Shown here piece after piece: positions 1 to 12,212 of a stretch of 64,000 nt of DNA (positions are counted from its first letter, which is position 1; every line of letters starts with the position of its first letter). The notes beneath the pieces were generated by a model. That model saw only the letters and a list, made by a program, of their open reading frames with translations, searched no databases and had not been told where the DNA came from. Made by a program: the position numbers and the translations under genes. Origin of the DNA: Ulota crispa. Its lineage: Eukaryota > Streptophyta > Bryopsida > Orthotrichales > Orthotrichaceae. The stretch covers positions 11,620,789-11,684,788 of the forward strand of contig OY987242.1 of the NCBI GenBank assembly GCA_963920765.1, read 5' to 3'.

Positions 1-893
1 TTACAAAATTGTCCTCCCTACGGCCACTAACTTACCATGGAGCCATGGCCAACAGGCTTGGATTTGTTCAGTACCTCCGTAACAGTCCTTGATTGGCCTG
101 TGGGACAAGAAAAAAAAGCCCTCAACTGGTGTTGATTATCAAAATCCCCCTTAGTTTGATCTAGTCTGCAGTCTGCACTGACCAAGAGTCAGTCAAAAGA
201 TGCACTTGCTCAGCTCAAGAAACAGCCAAACTTTAAATGACAAACCAAGGAGGCATTGGTGTTCACACTTGTGGCCAAATTTAGCAAAATTAAGCTTACT
301 ACCCATGTTTATTTGATGCTACAGTATACAGAATGTGAATTTTGTAGTGATAAGTTCTGAAATTATAACACATGTAGCTTAGCAGGGGTTTTTCTTAGCA
401 ACTTGGGCTAATTATGAAAATTGCACTCGAAAGCAATGTTGTGACTTGACTCAAGAGTGTGAGTGGGCGGTTTGCACCATGTCCCAAGTCCCCGTATTGG
501 TTTGTTGCATTTTGCTTGTGTGGCAACAATTTTTTGGAAATTTTGATGTAAGAAGGTGGTAATGTGCTTTAATAATTGGGTTGATCATTTATGCTTGACT
601 AAATTTTCAGCCCAAATCCCACCAATATTTTGCTTAAAATATTCATAGCTTACTTTAATGTTCTTTATTGTCCCTAATAATGCAACAAAATTGAGATCTT
701 GAGTTAAGGTAAGATCTGCACAAACAAGACATGGAAAGTAGTGGCACTTTTGTCTACTGAATTGTTTAAAAGTATCCTTGCTTTAAAATGCTCATTCCTT
801 GTATGATTCAATATTCCTAAATAAAATCTTATGTAGGAAAATTTTGTTTTTGGGATGCTTTTAGAACAAGGTGTTTTAAGCACACACCCCACC
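1..893. other. AT-rich spacer, no gene seen
   Basis: No credible coding exon, RNA gene or clear repeat was found here. The open frames are short and AT-driven, with no recognisable domain. Confidence 0.5.
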
Positions 894-896
894 TTA

Positions 897-1325
897 GGGC
901 TTCTCTAGCCTTGCACTAGCAGGGTCTGACATGCGCCAAGCACAAATGAGAAATGCTCAAGGCCCCTCAAAATTCTCTCGTGGCACTCCATTCTAGTGAG
1001 TCAAAGCAATGACCCTTCAAAACACTGTTCATCTTAACTTTAGTCAACTTCATCCTAAATTTAGTCACCTTCACCCTAAATTTAGTCACATTCATCCTAA
1101 ATTTAGTCACCTTCATCCTAACTTTAGTCAACTTCATCCTAACTTTAGTTAGCTTCATCCTAAATTCCCTTTGGAGAATGGTCAAATTACTGTTTATGGG
1201 GCACGCTTGAAATGCAAGGGCCATGTTTGAAGTGCATGACTAGAGAGTAAGAATTTTGAGGGCCCTTTAAAAATAGATGTAATCTCTTGAAGTGTTAGGT
1301 TTGAAGTGCAAGGCTAGAGATGCTC
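897..1325. mobile_element. Tourist-like MITE (GAGCATC-end family) carrying a 21-bp tandem array
   Basis: Terminal inverted repeats read GGGCTTCTCTAGCCTTGCAC at the left and, as reverse complement, GAGCATCTCTAGCCTTGCAC at the right. TTA lies directly outside both ends (894-896 and 1326-1328), a 3-bp duplication typical of PIF/Harbinger (Tourist) elements. A second inverted pair (about 955-980 and 1243-1268) lies inside, so the element folds back. It encloses the 21-bp tandem repeat at 1036-1161. Similar ends recur at 23988, 34636, 35104 and 38126. Confidence 0.7.
1036..1161. repeat. Six copies of a 21-bp tandem repeat
   Basis: The unit is close to AAATTTAGTCACCTTCATCCT, repeated six times at exactly 21-bp spacing with a few substitutions. 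Because 21 is divisible by 3, the minus strand reads as a string of seven-residue repeats (MKLTKVR type). There is no supporting gene structure, so I treat it as non-coding. Confidence 0.85.
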
Positions 1326-1328
1326 TTA

Positions 1329-2102
1329 TAATGTTGAATTTGGTGCTTTTCACTTAGGGTTCTTGTCAAGCACTTGGATCTCATATGGTTGAAAGGACAA
1401 ATTGAAAGGCCTTCTTTATTGATTTATGAAAGAAATTATGATTCACTAGTATGACATGTGTGTCCTATGGACACACTTTGGAAAATAGTCCATTAAATGC
1501 TCAAACCTGGCCAATTATTCCCTTGCATTAAAGCATTTTTTTTGTTTTGTACCCACAGAAATTTTTACTAGCACAATAAAAGGAACATCACTATTTTCTC
1601 ATGCATAAAAGTATTGTTTATTTCTAACCTACACAATCTTTTTTTCCCACATAGTAATCATTCATGCAATTTTTGTATATTTTTGGTTTTTTACCCAAGT
1701 AATTTTTTTACACAATTTTCTTCCTTAAGCAAGTTTTTTACCCATAAATTTCCATTATGCTAATACAAACCAACAAAAAGCCTAATCCATCATAAACGCA
1801 TCAAAATATTATTTATTGATTACCTACTCAAATATTTTACCCACATAAGTAATCACTCACGTTATTTATTTATATATTTTTGTTTATTACCCATGCATTT
1901 TTTTTACACATGCCAGTTTTATTTACCCAAGGAGCGGGTCTACCCATACATTTTTTTACGCACAGTATTTTTATTTACCCAGGCAGCGGGTCGCCATGTC
2001 ACCCACATACGTATGGTATTTTTACCCAGCGGGTTGTGCGGCCAAGCTTGCTTGACCAACAGACAGATTTAATATTAAAAACTATATCTATGATTATAGA
2101 GG
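1329..2102. other. AT-rich spacer with degenerate ACCCA-type repetition
   Basis: No gene is visible. From about 1490 onward short phrases such as 'ttacccatgca', 'cccacataagtaatca' and 'atttaccca..agcgggtc' recur irregularly, the last near 1920, 1975 and 2025. It looks like an eroded tandem or foldback repeat whose unit I could not define. Confidence 0.4.
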
Positions 2103-2266
2103 ACTAGTAGATCCGTACACCCGCTGTTCCGGTGGTAGGCTATATGCTTATAATTTAGCCACCCTCTATCCCCGTGTATATCCATCTCCACGGACATAAT
2201 CGTCATTTAATTTCTTGGAGCGTGTGAGCTTTGCAACTACCCAATTAATAGATTGTATTCTATTAT
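2103..2266 (+). repeat. Dispersed repeat M, copy 1 (about 165 bp)
   Basis: The segment starts ACTAGTAGATCCGTACACCC and ends ATTGTATTCTATTAT. It matches 12028-12206 at high identity over its whole length, including 'tatccccgtgtata', 'ggagcgtgtgagctttgcaactaccca' and the shared end. It has no inverted repeats, so a retroposon or a fragment of a larger element is possible. I do not recognise the family. Confidence 0.6.
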
Positions 2267-2491
2267 AGAAATAAGATAAAGACACAAACTGTGATAGACG
2301 TAGAAATAACATGTACTCCCTACGTTTCCCAAAAAATAAAAAAACGCATAAATTTGTGCAAAACCCCAAAATGCACTAAACCAAATGTAAAATTCGGGAA
2401 TTGCTTGTTTTATGTGTTGGCATCTTTACTACACGCTAATCAATCTATATTAATAATTGAATACCATTCAGTCAGTTATCAATCCGTTAGG

Positions 2492-2596
2492 GTCAGGCAT
2501 GACTAGGATAGGGTCGGGCATGACTAGGAGAGGATCGGGCATGACTAGGAGAGGATTGGGCATGACTAGGAGAAGATCAGGCATGATTGAGATCAG
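2492..2596. repeat. Five copies of a 21-bp tandem repeat (GGGCATGACTAGGAGAGG)
   Basis: Five consecutive 21-bp units built around 'tcgggcatgactaggagagg' are present. The inner three are nearly identical and the outer two are more diverged. No gene context. Confidence 0.85.
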
Positions 2597-2620
2597 AAAG
2601 TTATAAATGGAATAAAGGGA

Positions 2621-2735
2621 AATCACCTATGGCTTTACTAGACATTAACAACAAGTCAATGGCAGTTGCATTGCCATTGGAAAATCACCTATGGCTTCAC
2701 TAGACGTTAACAACATGTCACTGGTAGTTGCACCA
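2621..2735. repeat. Direct duplication, period 62 bp
   Basis: The phrase 'aatcacctatggcttNactag' followed by 'acNttaacaacaNgtca' occurs at 2621 and again at 2683, giving two adjacent copies of about 55-62 bp with few mismatches. Confidence 0.8.
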
Positions 2736-3292
2736 CAAATTTCTCTTGCCCAAAAGAAAACTTGGGGATAGGGAGGCACGAGATATATATGGGGCATGAA
2801 GATAGGGACACAAAGATAAAGGGTGGGGGGCATAATCCCGCCGATACAACCAATAGTATACTAGTTCCTAAAATATAGCATACCTTTATGTCTAACGTGT
2901 TTACGATATAGTTTGCTCATAATGATAAAACATACACTAAAACTAACACAATATTGTTGCAATAATGAATACCATTTAAGAATACACTAGTATATGGACT
3001 AGCGTATATCAATGATATTGGAATCCATACCTTGGTTTCTGTCCTAGAGGCCATGTCCATGGTAGTATGCTACTTATAAATCAATATCATTTCAGTTGAA
3101 TTTAGTACTTCTTCTTTCTTGTTTTTTTTTTTAAATTCTTTGTACGATCTTATAAAATTTTGAACCCCTAAGATTTTTCAAACCAATTTGTAGTTTTTGG
3201 ACTTTTTGGGTGGTATGCATATGTGTGAAAACTCAACTATTTTTTGACTTAACTAATGTGGGAATCTTGTTGAGATTCTATGAATATTTATA
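2736..3292. other. AT-rich spacer, no gene seen
   Basis: No coding or structured feature could be supported. Confidence 0.4.
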
Positions 3293-3468
3293 CAATGGTG
3301 TTTGGATAAGGTCAACACTTTGGGAGAGAATATATTGTTGATCATATCCAAGCACTGACTTTAAAGAAACACTCCATCCAACTAACCTAGAATACAAAAA
3401 GAGAATAGGGACCTTGACACTATCCAAACGTTTCTCTTACAAAGGTTGATCTTATCCAAGCACCACTG
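3293..3468. mobile_element. Small foldback MITE with CARTGGTGYTTGGATAAG ends
   Basis: The left end CAATGGTGTTTGGATAAGGT and the right end (reverse complement CAGTGGTGCTTGGATAAGAT) form an inverted repeat of about 23 bp around a 176-bp element. CA(G/A)TGG ends resemble hAT elements, but the flanking 8 bases match at only 5 of 8 positions, so the superfamily is unproven. Confidence 0.55.
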
Positions 3469-3949
3469 TACTACTAGGCAAGAGGGTTTCCCTTAGTGCG
3501 CCCTTTTCTAAAACCTTTTAGAATTTTTTATTGTAAGTTGAAGCAACAAAGGATGCCCAAGATATAAAACACCAAGTGTCCTCCAATCATGTCCTTTTCC
3601 AAAAATTTCTATAATTTTTAGTTGAAGTTGAAACAATAAGGCATGCCCCAAATACAAAATACCAAATGCCCTCCAACCATGTGCTAAAAATTAATAAAAT
3701 TCCAAGCGCCCTTTTGCAAAGTATTAAATAATAGTGTTGTAGTTATAATGAAAGGAATTAGTAATTTTAGTCTCAAAAATGGACCAAAATGATAGTGCAT
3801 CAAAGTTAGATTCTAGATCAATTGTAAAATATAAATACATCAAGATTAGATTATAGAACAATCAATTTGTGAGATATTGATGTTTTGTAGAGCTGAATGT
3901 TGCAGAATTCATACATGTTCAACTTGTGCAAAGTGTGTGCCTATATACT
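3469..3949. other. AT-rich spacer with a local repeat
   Basis: No gene. Two related stretches (about 3485-3600 and 3600-3720) share the order 'ccttttc..aa', 'ttgaagttgaarcaa', 'ggatgccc(c)aagata', 'aaataccaa.tgccctccaa.catg', suggesting an old imperfect duplication. Confidence 0.35.
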
Positions 3950-4126
3950 AAGGTAGGAGGCTCATAAACTGACCATTTAAGGACTGAAACTGAATTTTGG
4001 GGAGATGAAACTTCTTGAAATGTTTTTTATGAATTTTCCGCGAAAGACAAGAGGAGTTGAAATCTAACCTAAGTTTGAGAATGTGAACAGTTTTAGAGCC
4101 TGAGAGGAATATGAACCTCCTATCTT
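3950..4126. mobile_element. TAAGGTAGG-family MITE, copy 1
   Basis: The left end AAGGTAGGAGGCTCATAAAC is matched at the right end by the reverse complement (AAGATAGGAGGTTCATA). The interior (ATTTTGGGGAG, AACTTCTTGAAAT, GAAAGACAAGAGGA) is shared with 39741-40065. The target duplication could not be defined. Confidence 0.6.
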
Positions 4127-4707
4127 ACGTATTTCCTTGCCTGTTACACTATGGAACTGCGAAGAACATTGAGGGGTCGCGGCGAGTTCGGGACGCTTTC
4201 AAGAGCCTGAGTGGCTTTCAAACTTCCTCAGTTCATAGCAGGGTAAATTTTTATTGTTTTTGCATTGATCAAGTGACACGTACCCTAGAAATCGTGCATG
4301 TTGGAGAAAAAAAGAATAGGAGCATCTATCCGTGCACGTCCATCTATCAAATCAGCAGTAATTTGAAACTTTCATCCAATTAATGGCAAACCCTAATGTG
4401 TTCCTGGTGTCAAAATGAGGGGAGATTACAACTAAAGTGGATGGGCTTGTTTAGGGCTCATGAGGTCTCTCTTTCAATTCCTACTAGTATACTGTACACT
4501 GTACATACCTCAAGTTTAGTCCTTGGTATGGGAGAAATAAAAACTCCCAATTATTGTTGAGGGAGATTTTGAGCTGAAATTCCTGCATTTCTCTTTTCCA
4601 ACCAGTTTTTTTTAGTGAATGCACTAGATATTGCCTATATACTTGTATTTTAATTATATTTTCTTGAAAACCTAGCTATTTTTTATACAAATGATTCAAA
4701 TTTCAAC
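4127..4707. other. AT-rich spacer, no gene seen
   Basis: An open frame at 4111-4383 starts inside the neighbouring MITE and shows no recognisable domain. No other feature was found. Confidence 0.4.
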
Positions 4708-4836
<129 letters not shown>

Positions 4837-5018
4837 TATTGACCCAACTTTCCCCGCTGTTTGCTCCCACCAGTTTTGTTACTCCTTGCTGCTGCTAGGT
4901 TGTGCCCGCCAGGAGTATGTGTCAAAAATAAAATAAATTTTTTGAGGAAAGAATAGGCAAATTTAAGGTGATATATTGGTACACAAAAAAGCCCAACAAA
5001 AATCAGCTTGTATATATA

Positions 5019-6060
5019 GGGCAGGCCACCTTAAAAGTGGTAATCTATAAATATTTGTCACTTTTAACACTTTTAAGCTTTGTGGTATACCACTTTTAAG
5101 TCTTTGAATGATAATGGGGAATGCTAAATCATGAACTGGAATACATGAGTTGTGAGCCATGAGCCTAAATTTATAACCAAAATATTAAATTCACCATCGT
5201 AATTGTGCATTATAAACATTTTGTCTCTTGAAAAACTTACTATATTAAAGTTTTTTCATTAATTTTGAGCTCAAAATTGGCGTAAGCTTACATAATTATG
5301 ACTCACCGCTCATGGGCTCATTGATTTACGCTCATAAAATAGCATTGTTTGGATGGATACACCACTTGTGTATGGGGTTCACCACTTCTTTGCGGATATT
5401 TTCCATTCCACCATTCCCTACTTCTTTGCCAATTATTTTAAGTCCAAGATGACATTTGCCAAACGGCCTTGTGTTGGATTTTGCCTAGCCATGCTCTCTA
5501 GCTTGCGTGGATCACTACAAGAAAACAATGTTTGAATTGACACATTCAAATTGACTAACTGTATTTGAAGTGATATTAAACTGTTCAAAGTGACATAAAG
5601 ATGTCCAAGTTGACAACTTTCCTTTGTAGTGTGAAGTTTAGATGGACCACAAAGTCATGCACACACCATACTTGGAGGGCAATGGTTTTGCTATTGTGTT
5701 TGACAATTACAACCACAAGACTACGTTTGAGGCTAGTTGGAAGCTTGTCAACTAGCAATTTGAATCCTACTTGATTGGAAGGGAGGTATTGCCACACTAT
5801 TCTCAAATACTGCATTTGTGGAGTTTGATTTTTCCATTTTTGGATAGGAGAAAGACAAATATCGCAAGTCCATCACCAATTTATTGTTGAAAGGTGATTT
5901 GCAGTCTAAAATATTTGCACTTTTGAATCAAATAAGCTTGTGAACACCAATACAAATGATAAAATAATTAAAAGTGGTTATAAACACTTTTAACTCTTAC
6001 CAATTACCACTTTTAAGCTAATTGTGGATAAAAGTGGATTTACCACTTTTAAGGTGGGCT
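5019..6060. mobile_element. Long foldback element with CCACCTTAAAAGTGGTAA arms, interrupted
   Basis: The left end GGGCAGGCCACCTTAAAAGT and the right end (reverse complement AGCCCACCTTAAAAGTGGTA) are inverted. Several further 'cacttttaa' / 'ttaaaagtg' phrases lie just inside each arm. A small CACTA-type element occupies 5513-5631. No coding capacity is recognisable. Confidence 0.5.
5513..5631. mobile_element. CACTA-type MITE (CACTACAAGAAAA ends), copy 1
   Basis: Starts CACTACAAGAAAACAATG and ends CCTTTGTAGTG. 5'-CACTACAAGAAA...TTTCTTGTAGTG-3' ends are characteristic of plant CACTA (En/Spm) derivatives. At 119 bp it is non-autonomous. The interior has short motifs such as 'ttgaattgacacattcaaattgac'-like runs shared in style with 55656-55813. 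A clear 3-bp target duplication is not visible here. Confidence 0.6.
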
Positions 6061-6190
6061 GATATAGGGTCATGAAGTGCTCATTGGTGTTCATAAATGT
6101 GGCCAAATTTAGCTAAATTTCTACCAATTTATTGACTTATGTACCAAATATGTGAAAACCTTGGGGGTGGGGAGCAGAGGTGCCCAAATA

Positions 6191-6590
6191 CTATAGGTTG
6201 GTAGCAGATTCAGCAAGTCTCTGCCAAATTGATTATTTTTTGAGGAAAAACCAATTCGGCATCAAATTTTGTAATTAAACAAGATTAGGCACTTTCAAAA
6301 AAAGGTGTTACTATTTGGCGTTCAACCAATTTTTTTAGTAGAACTAGGCCTTTTTCTAAGCATCTTTCACTTTCTAAAATTAGTTTTTGGTATAAAATTT
6401 GTAATAGATTGAGCCCTCTTGGAATCAACCTTGATCTTCTATTGTTAGTTAAGCTTAATGACTTTCATAATCTTTGAAATTTCAATTTTTTGATTTGTTT
6501 GATATTGGGTATTTTTGGAGATTAATTTATAGAATAATTAGGCAAAATTTTGGGGAATTATTTTATGCCGAATCTGCTAACAACCTACAG
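6191..6590 (+). mobile_element. 400-bp MITE N, copy 1 (TA-flanked)
   Basis: The inverted ends are CTATAGGTTGGTAGCAGATT and, from the right, CTGTAGGTTGTTAGCAGATT. TA flanks both sides (6189-6190 and 6591-6592). The interior matches 12213-12610 in opposite orientation ('gattgagcc.tcttggaatc', 'aatgactttcataat'). A TA duplication suggests Tc1/mariner-type mobilisation, but the ends are not Stowaway-like. Confidence 0.65.
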
Positions 6591-6592
6591 TA

Positions 6593-9222
6593 CCCATATC
6601 TAGAGCAAAGATTTGTACTGGGGATATGATATGCTGGAGAGTTCCTCTTGCAGGCCCATCATCACTTGGGCTCCCAGCCAAATTTGAAGGGCTCTTGCAA
6701 CAAGGTTTGCATAAAGGTAAAGATTCATTGAAATTGGATTCCTGTGCAGTTTCTAGAGAATATTGGCATTTAAAGAGGCCGGAGAATATAAATAATGCCC
6801 ACCAGAGTCATGAGGGTGGAGCATGAGCACTTGAGCAGTTTCATAGGGGGGCCATTGTAGTCCACCATTTGTGTAAGAAAATCTTGCAAAAAAAGGAGGT
6901 AGTTGACCTGATCAATTTTGTATGCGATTCACTAAAAACGGTAGCCAAGGTTTGGGACTTGTGTTGTTTAATTTTGTGATCTATGTCATGATCTGGGAAT
7001 GGCTTAGTTATTGTGCATGATGAATGCTTGAGATCTGTCTTATCTATTCAAGACTCCCAAACAATTTAGAGCAGGATTTGCCATTATATATACCAACCCT
7101 CTAGGAACTTTTTCGTAAAATTAATATTGAGCTTGACAAAATATTATAAGAAACGAAAAAAAACCCCCCACCCCCACCCACTTTAATTTTTGTTTGGCCT
7201 CTTATTGCTGAGGCCCTGATTGGAGTCTTGTTCTTAGTTCGTTTTAAACTCTACTGAACCAATTGAGGAATAGCATTGTCCCAATAGTACTAGAAACAAT
7301 AGCTATAATAATGAGAATAACGGTAGTACACGAGTTATTTCAATGAGGGCAGGAGTTTGGATATTGGTAGGCCATTGGTTGCTAATTTAGGTGGATTTTG
7401 TCCAATTAGGTAGTGTGAAGAGGTGGTATGCTTCTTGTCCTCAGGCTACTACCTTCGGTCACCCCTCACAAAGAAATAGGTTGGAGGCACGACTTTTGTA
7501 ATGTGGCATCCTTTATGCATTTTTTAGTTTAACCCCAAAGCGTCATTGGAGACAGAAATTGTCCTCGACCAATTTTTGAGGTTAAATTAAACCTGACCAA
7601 ATTACTATATTTAGTAGATTGTGTTTTTGAAAAGTTCTTTCTCAAATTTAGTTTCAACTTCAACAATCTGATTTTGCAAATGATTAATTATGATTTTTCT
7701 ATTCAAGATTTTATGCACGGGTGTTTATTGCAATCTTGACTTTATGTAGTGTTGAGGGCTCTTGGGAATGAGCCTCAAATACACTAAATCTTTGAGAAAA
7801 ATTCACATTAGAAATTCATTTAAAAAAATTGTAGAGTAGATTTTGAGAAGTCATAAATTGATTGGGATTATACATGTTAGGCTCTTTAACCCCACATTTT
7901 TTAGGTGACCAACTTTTTTGATTTGACATGTGAAAAGAAGATTGAAAGACTTCAAATCACTTTCACATTTTTAACAAGCTCATGATCAAACATTATAATC
8001 TTTAAATCCATAAGAAATATTGTTGTGTTTTCTTTTCTAATGTGATCTCCAACATGTCTAGTTTGATTTTATATAGTTACAGTTCAAAAAGATTGATACA
8101 ACTTATCAAAATATTGGCCTTTAGTTCAAATTAGAAAAAATTCCTAGAAGCCCTGGAAACGCAATGTCACTTTGGGGTTGAGTGCATGCTCTTAAAAATA
8201 TTTTTGTGATTTTGGTTACTTGTGTCACATTATTTGATACTAGTATAGAGGCATGCACTTTGCGCAAGTATTAAATGTCTCACCTAGATGGGCAATGGAG
8301 AATTTCTAAACTGCTTTGACTTTAATAAGAACATAAAGTGATTTCAATCTTTCATGCACAATCCTAAACAAATTCATCAATAAATATATTGAGAAAATAT
8401 TTGCAAGCATCACCAACCTCAAACATCCATGTATCTTACCAAACACACAAAACTATAAAAGTAAATCTCTTTGGAGTTGGCAGAATTGAGATCTTACATC
8501 CCATAGATATTTTCTTATGAGTTGAAGATACTAAAAGGTTTAGGAAGCCAAACAATACCACAAAGACACCTTGCCAAGTGCCTAGCTAAACCTTGTTTTT
8601 TTAATTCACCCGTCACAATTAGAAAACTATAGTCTTAGACTAAAGCAAAATGTAAGCACAAAAAGGCATACAACATATCAGTGACTTAAAATTTACTCTC
8701 CAAAATCCATTTCCAAATCCTCTTTCTTGATGTGTTTAGCAAATATATCTCCATGAAAATATTAGATTGCTGCTGATACCAGTTATGTCTACAATCTAAG
8801 ACTGAAAGTGTTCAAGACCATTGAGCACCTTCACAAATACAAAAGCAACACACACAATAAGCAAGAAAAGAAAATCATGCAATTTTGAAACAAAATAATA
8901 CATACACTGGTAAAGTCAACTTTTACTGACTAAGTGTAAGCAACCTTGCATGTTGGGAGGGTGTTGTAGAGATGTGCTATGGATGTAGTTCACGGCTATT
9001 AGATTCAACAACAAATCATTTAGAGTCATTTTGTGAATACGGAGTGGCCCAAATCTTACTTTCTAAGATGGGTAACTACAACAAAAAAGAATTCAAACTT
9101 TGAGGGCCTTTGGGAGGGTGGATCATATGTTTTTATCATTAGTTCCAAGTTTTCACTACATTATAAACATTTCAGATAAATGTTCCAATAGAAGTACACT
9201 TTGTTTTAACAACTGTCATAAT
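6593..9222. other. AT-rich spacer, no gene seen
   Basis: No credible exon, RNA gene or clear element in about 2.6 kb. The only oddity is a short C-rich tract (CCCCCCACCCCCACCCA) near 7165-7181. Poly-purine and poly-pyrimidine runs are common but unstructured. Confidence 0.4.
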
Positions 9223-9397
9223 TGAGAGGTGTTTGGTGCTTGGAGTGCTATTTATTGTTTCAACTTCCACCAAAAAGTTTTAGAAGAATTTGAAAAAACA
9301 CATGGTTGGAGAGTGTTTGGTGTTCTATATTTAAAGCGTCTTTTGTTGCTTCAACTTATGCCAAAAATTCTAGAAGGTTCTAGAAAAGGGCGCACTC
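9223..9397. repeat. Imperfect direct duplication, period about 86 bp
   Basis: 'gagaggtgtttggtgcttgg' and 'gagagtgtttggtgttcta' begin two copies. Each continues with 'ttgtttcaactt.caccaaaaa.ttttagaag' or 'ttgcttcaactt.tgccaaaaattctagaag'. A 62-residue open frame crosses both but has no recognisable product. Confidence 0.5.
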
Positions 9398-9506
9398 AGA
9401 GTAATCCTCCCACTTAGTAGTATAGATAGTATTAAACAACATAAATCACAAGTTTACTAAATTCACCTAAATCACAATGAACCTTATTAGTGCCCCTTGC
9501 AACCTT

Positions 9507-9746
9507 ACTTATTTCTTGAATTGGTCTAAGTTGACATTACTAGTGCGCGACATTACAACAATTGAAATAATTTATATAATAGTACTAAAGGAAAAAAAAA
9601 AAATTGTATAAAGATGCCATTGAATGACTTATTTCTTGAATTGGTCCAAGTTGACATTACTAGTGCGCAACATTACAACAATTGAAATAATTTGTATAAT
9701 AGTAAGGAAAAAATTCTAATTTTTTTGGTATAAAGATGCCATTGAA
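9507..9746. repeat. Direct tandem duplication, period 120 bp
   Basis: The block starting ACTTATTTCTTGAATTGGT at 9507 is repeated from 9627 with very few changes, through to 'aagatgccattgaatga'. The main differences are in A-run length. Confidence 0.9.
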
Positions 9747-10158
9747 TGAATAGTTTATTGAAGTTGGTTATGTACAACTGTAGATAATGTTGCCTTTGAA
9801 CTCCCCAACTTAAAAGCAAATTTGTTAACCTTTCAAAAAGAGTCAGATCGGGGTTTACACTATTTCCTTATTTCCTTATTCTGATAGTGTGTTTTCAATT
9901 TGTAAGAGTGGTGAGAGTTATTAGTGACACAAACACAAAGTGCACCTCAATCCTTTTTATACAAGGGTTGTACAAGCATAATCCATCCAAAAAAATGAAA
10001 GCAATTCTTTTTCAAAGTTGTTTGTCCATCATTGGAATGTTGGCTCTAGTGGAATTAGGATAGGAGGATTGTTTTTATATTTGTTTGTTTCAAAACTTAA
10101 AATTTGAAATTTTAGCTTGTGGTATGAGATGATTTGAGTTGCTAACAGTTCCTTTCAA

Positions 10159-10328
10159 AATCAAGCTCATAACCAAACTCATACTACTTACCCTAAAATC
10201 TCAATTTTGTCCTTGGCTTGCCTTTATATAAAAGTCATTTTATAATCAAGCTCATAACCAAACTCATACTACTTACCCTAAAATCTCAATTTTATCCTTG
10301 GCTTGCCTTTATATAAAAGTCATTTTAT
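10159..10328. repeat. Direct tandem duplication, period 85 bp
   Basis: 'aatcaagctcataaccaaac' begins copies at 10159 and 10244. They are almost identical over 85 bp ('ttttgtcc' against 'ttttatcc'), so the duplication is recent. Confidence 0.95.
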
Positions 10329-11439
10329 AGAGCCTCAATGTTGCAAGAGACTATTTTTAAATCTTATCATTTGAGTTTGTTGGTGTTCCATTTGTTTTTG
10401 TTTGTGAATAGTTGCTTCAAAGCATGGTATTGCATGCATAATGTTTGGAGGGAAAAATGCATTAAAAATAAGAATATTATCTTAGTTAGTAAAACTGACT
10501 AAATGATATTCATGTTTTCTACAATTGTAATCTCATTGAAAACTCTTATCAAACATCTAAAACCTAAGTATAAAAGAATGTGGAACATTGAGGGAAAACC
10601 TTAATGACACTTTCCTTTTATTTATTTTTATTTTTTCTAACTCTATTGTCTTTCTATTATTTCCCCTTGCTTTGTGGTTAATTCACATTGAAAAAAATAG
10701 TTTTTCATTCTTGAGTTTGTTATTGATTCTTGCAATGAAAAAATCATTTCCAAACCGTGTAGTGAATGATGGTAATAACACTTTGGCCAATAAGGAACGA
10801 CCCAAACCAAAATGAATGATCCATAATGAATGATCCATAGTAAAGATTGTCCTTAAGGTTGTGTTTCTCAAAATGATTCATACCTCATTTTTTAATTGAA
10901 AAAGGATTAAAAACTTTTCAAAGGTAGAACAAAATTTAATGTCAAAGTTTGAAAAGCCCATGTAAGATGTGTTTTAATGGAAAAGCACTTCTATAGACCC
11001 AAAAGAAAATTAACTTCAAAAATTGTACTTCACTTCACGATACTTTTAAAAAAATGTGAATTTTAAGTACACAAAGCTTTGATTGGTTTCTTCCAAGTAT
11101 TTTTATCAGCAATATGTTTTTAAATTTTTGATTTGTCTACAAGATATATTATTTAGTTCTTCGAATGACATTTTATGGAAACCGCATCCTATTCATAAAG
11201 TTGGAAGTTGGAAGTCACAATTACACCAACCATTGTTAATCAATTAAATTTTGTACCAAACATTCAAAAGAAACTCTAAGAAATGCTGTGGATCGGATAT
11301 TTGTAATTTTAATAAGATTTATTCTATAAATTTGAAACATGTTACATTAAATATTTTAACCCTAAAGGTATTTTGCATTACTCATTCATAGATTTTTTTA
11401 GGACCAAATTTTAAAGTAGAAGTCTCTTTTTGTAGAAAA
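10329..11439. other. AT-rich spacer, no gene seen
   Basis: Short open frames at 10588-10871 lie on both strands and show no domain. No repeat could be defined. Confidence 0.4.
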
Positions 11440-12027
11440 AGCTAGGGAAAATATAAAAAATGACTTTGATAAAGGATCATTTTTCAAAAGTAGCTCTGAC
11501 ATTCTAGAAATATAAAAAATAGACCTCAACAATCATTTCAAGAAATGGTCGTATACAAGAAACAAGTTTTGAGGAACTATCAGCATACCTAAGAGCATCC
11601 TCAATTGACTCGGCATAAAGGCCCAATTTATCAATCATAATCCATTAACAGCATATAGTTGATCACACAAAAATTATATGATTTGAAAGGCATGAAAACT
11701 TTCATTCTAAAAATGTAATAAATTTTTGGTTTGGCCATTGCATGATTTAGATATGTCACATCAAATGTTAACTAACTTCCAAAAAAACTTAAAGGCCTCT
11801 CCAAATCAAGCCTAAATAAGGAAATTTCAGTAAAGGGGTTGGTACAATTGCAATTCACTTCACTAAAATTACCTTATTTAGGCTTGATTTGGAGAAGCCT
11901 CTAAGTTTTTTGGAAGTTAGCTCACATTTGATGTGATATATCTAAATCACCAAAATTTATTAAGTTTTGAGAATGAGAGTTTTCATGCCTTTCAAATCGT
12001 ATATTTTTGTGTGATCAACTATATGCA

Positions 12028-12206
12028 ACTAGTGCATCCGTGCACCCACTGTTCCAGCGGAAGGCTATTTGCTTACAATCTAGCCACCCCCTATCCCCGT
12101 GTATACCCCATCCCCGAGAACGACCACCGCGGACATAACCACCATTTAATCTTCTTGGAGTGTGTGAGCTTTGCAACTACCCAACTAATAAATTGTATTC
12201 TATTAT
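12028..12206 (+). repeat. Dispersed repeat M, copy 2
   Basis: Near-identical to 2103-2266, starting ACTAGTGCATCCGTGCACCC and ending ATTGTATTCTATTAT, with a short extra stretch ('gagaacgaccaccgcg'). With MITE N it interrupts one arm of the foldback. 'tatatgc' borders both sides of the joint insertion. Confidence 0.6.
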
Positions 12207-12212
12207 CAACTG

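Noticed and set aside
967-1224. Frame encoding seven-residue repeats (MKLTKVR type)
   Set aside because: Produced by the 21-bp tandem repeat inside a MITE; no gene structure.
1036-2596. 21-bp arrays as a CRISPR-like repeat
   Set aside because: The units are contiguous with no spacers, in eukaryotic intergenic DNA.
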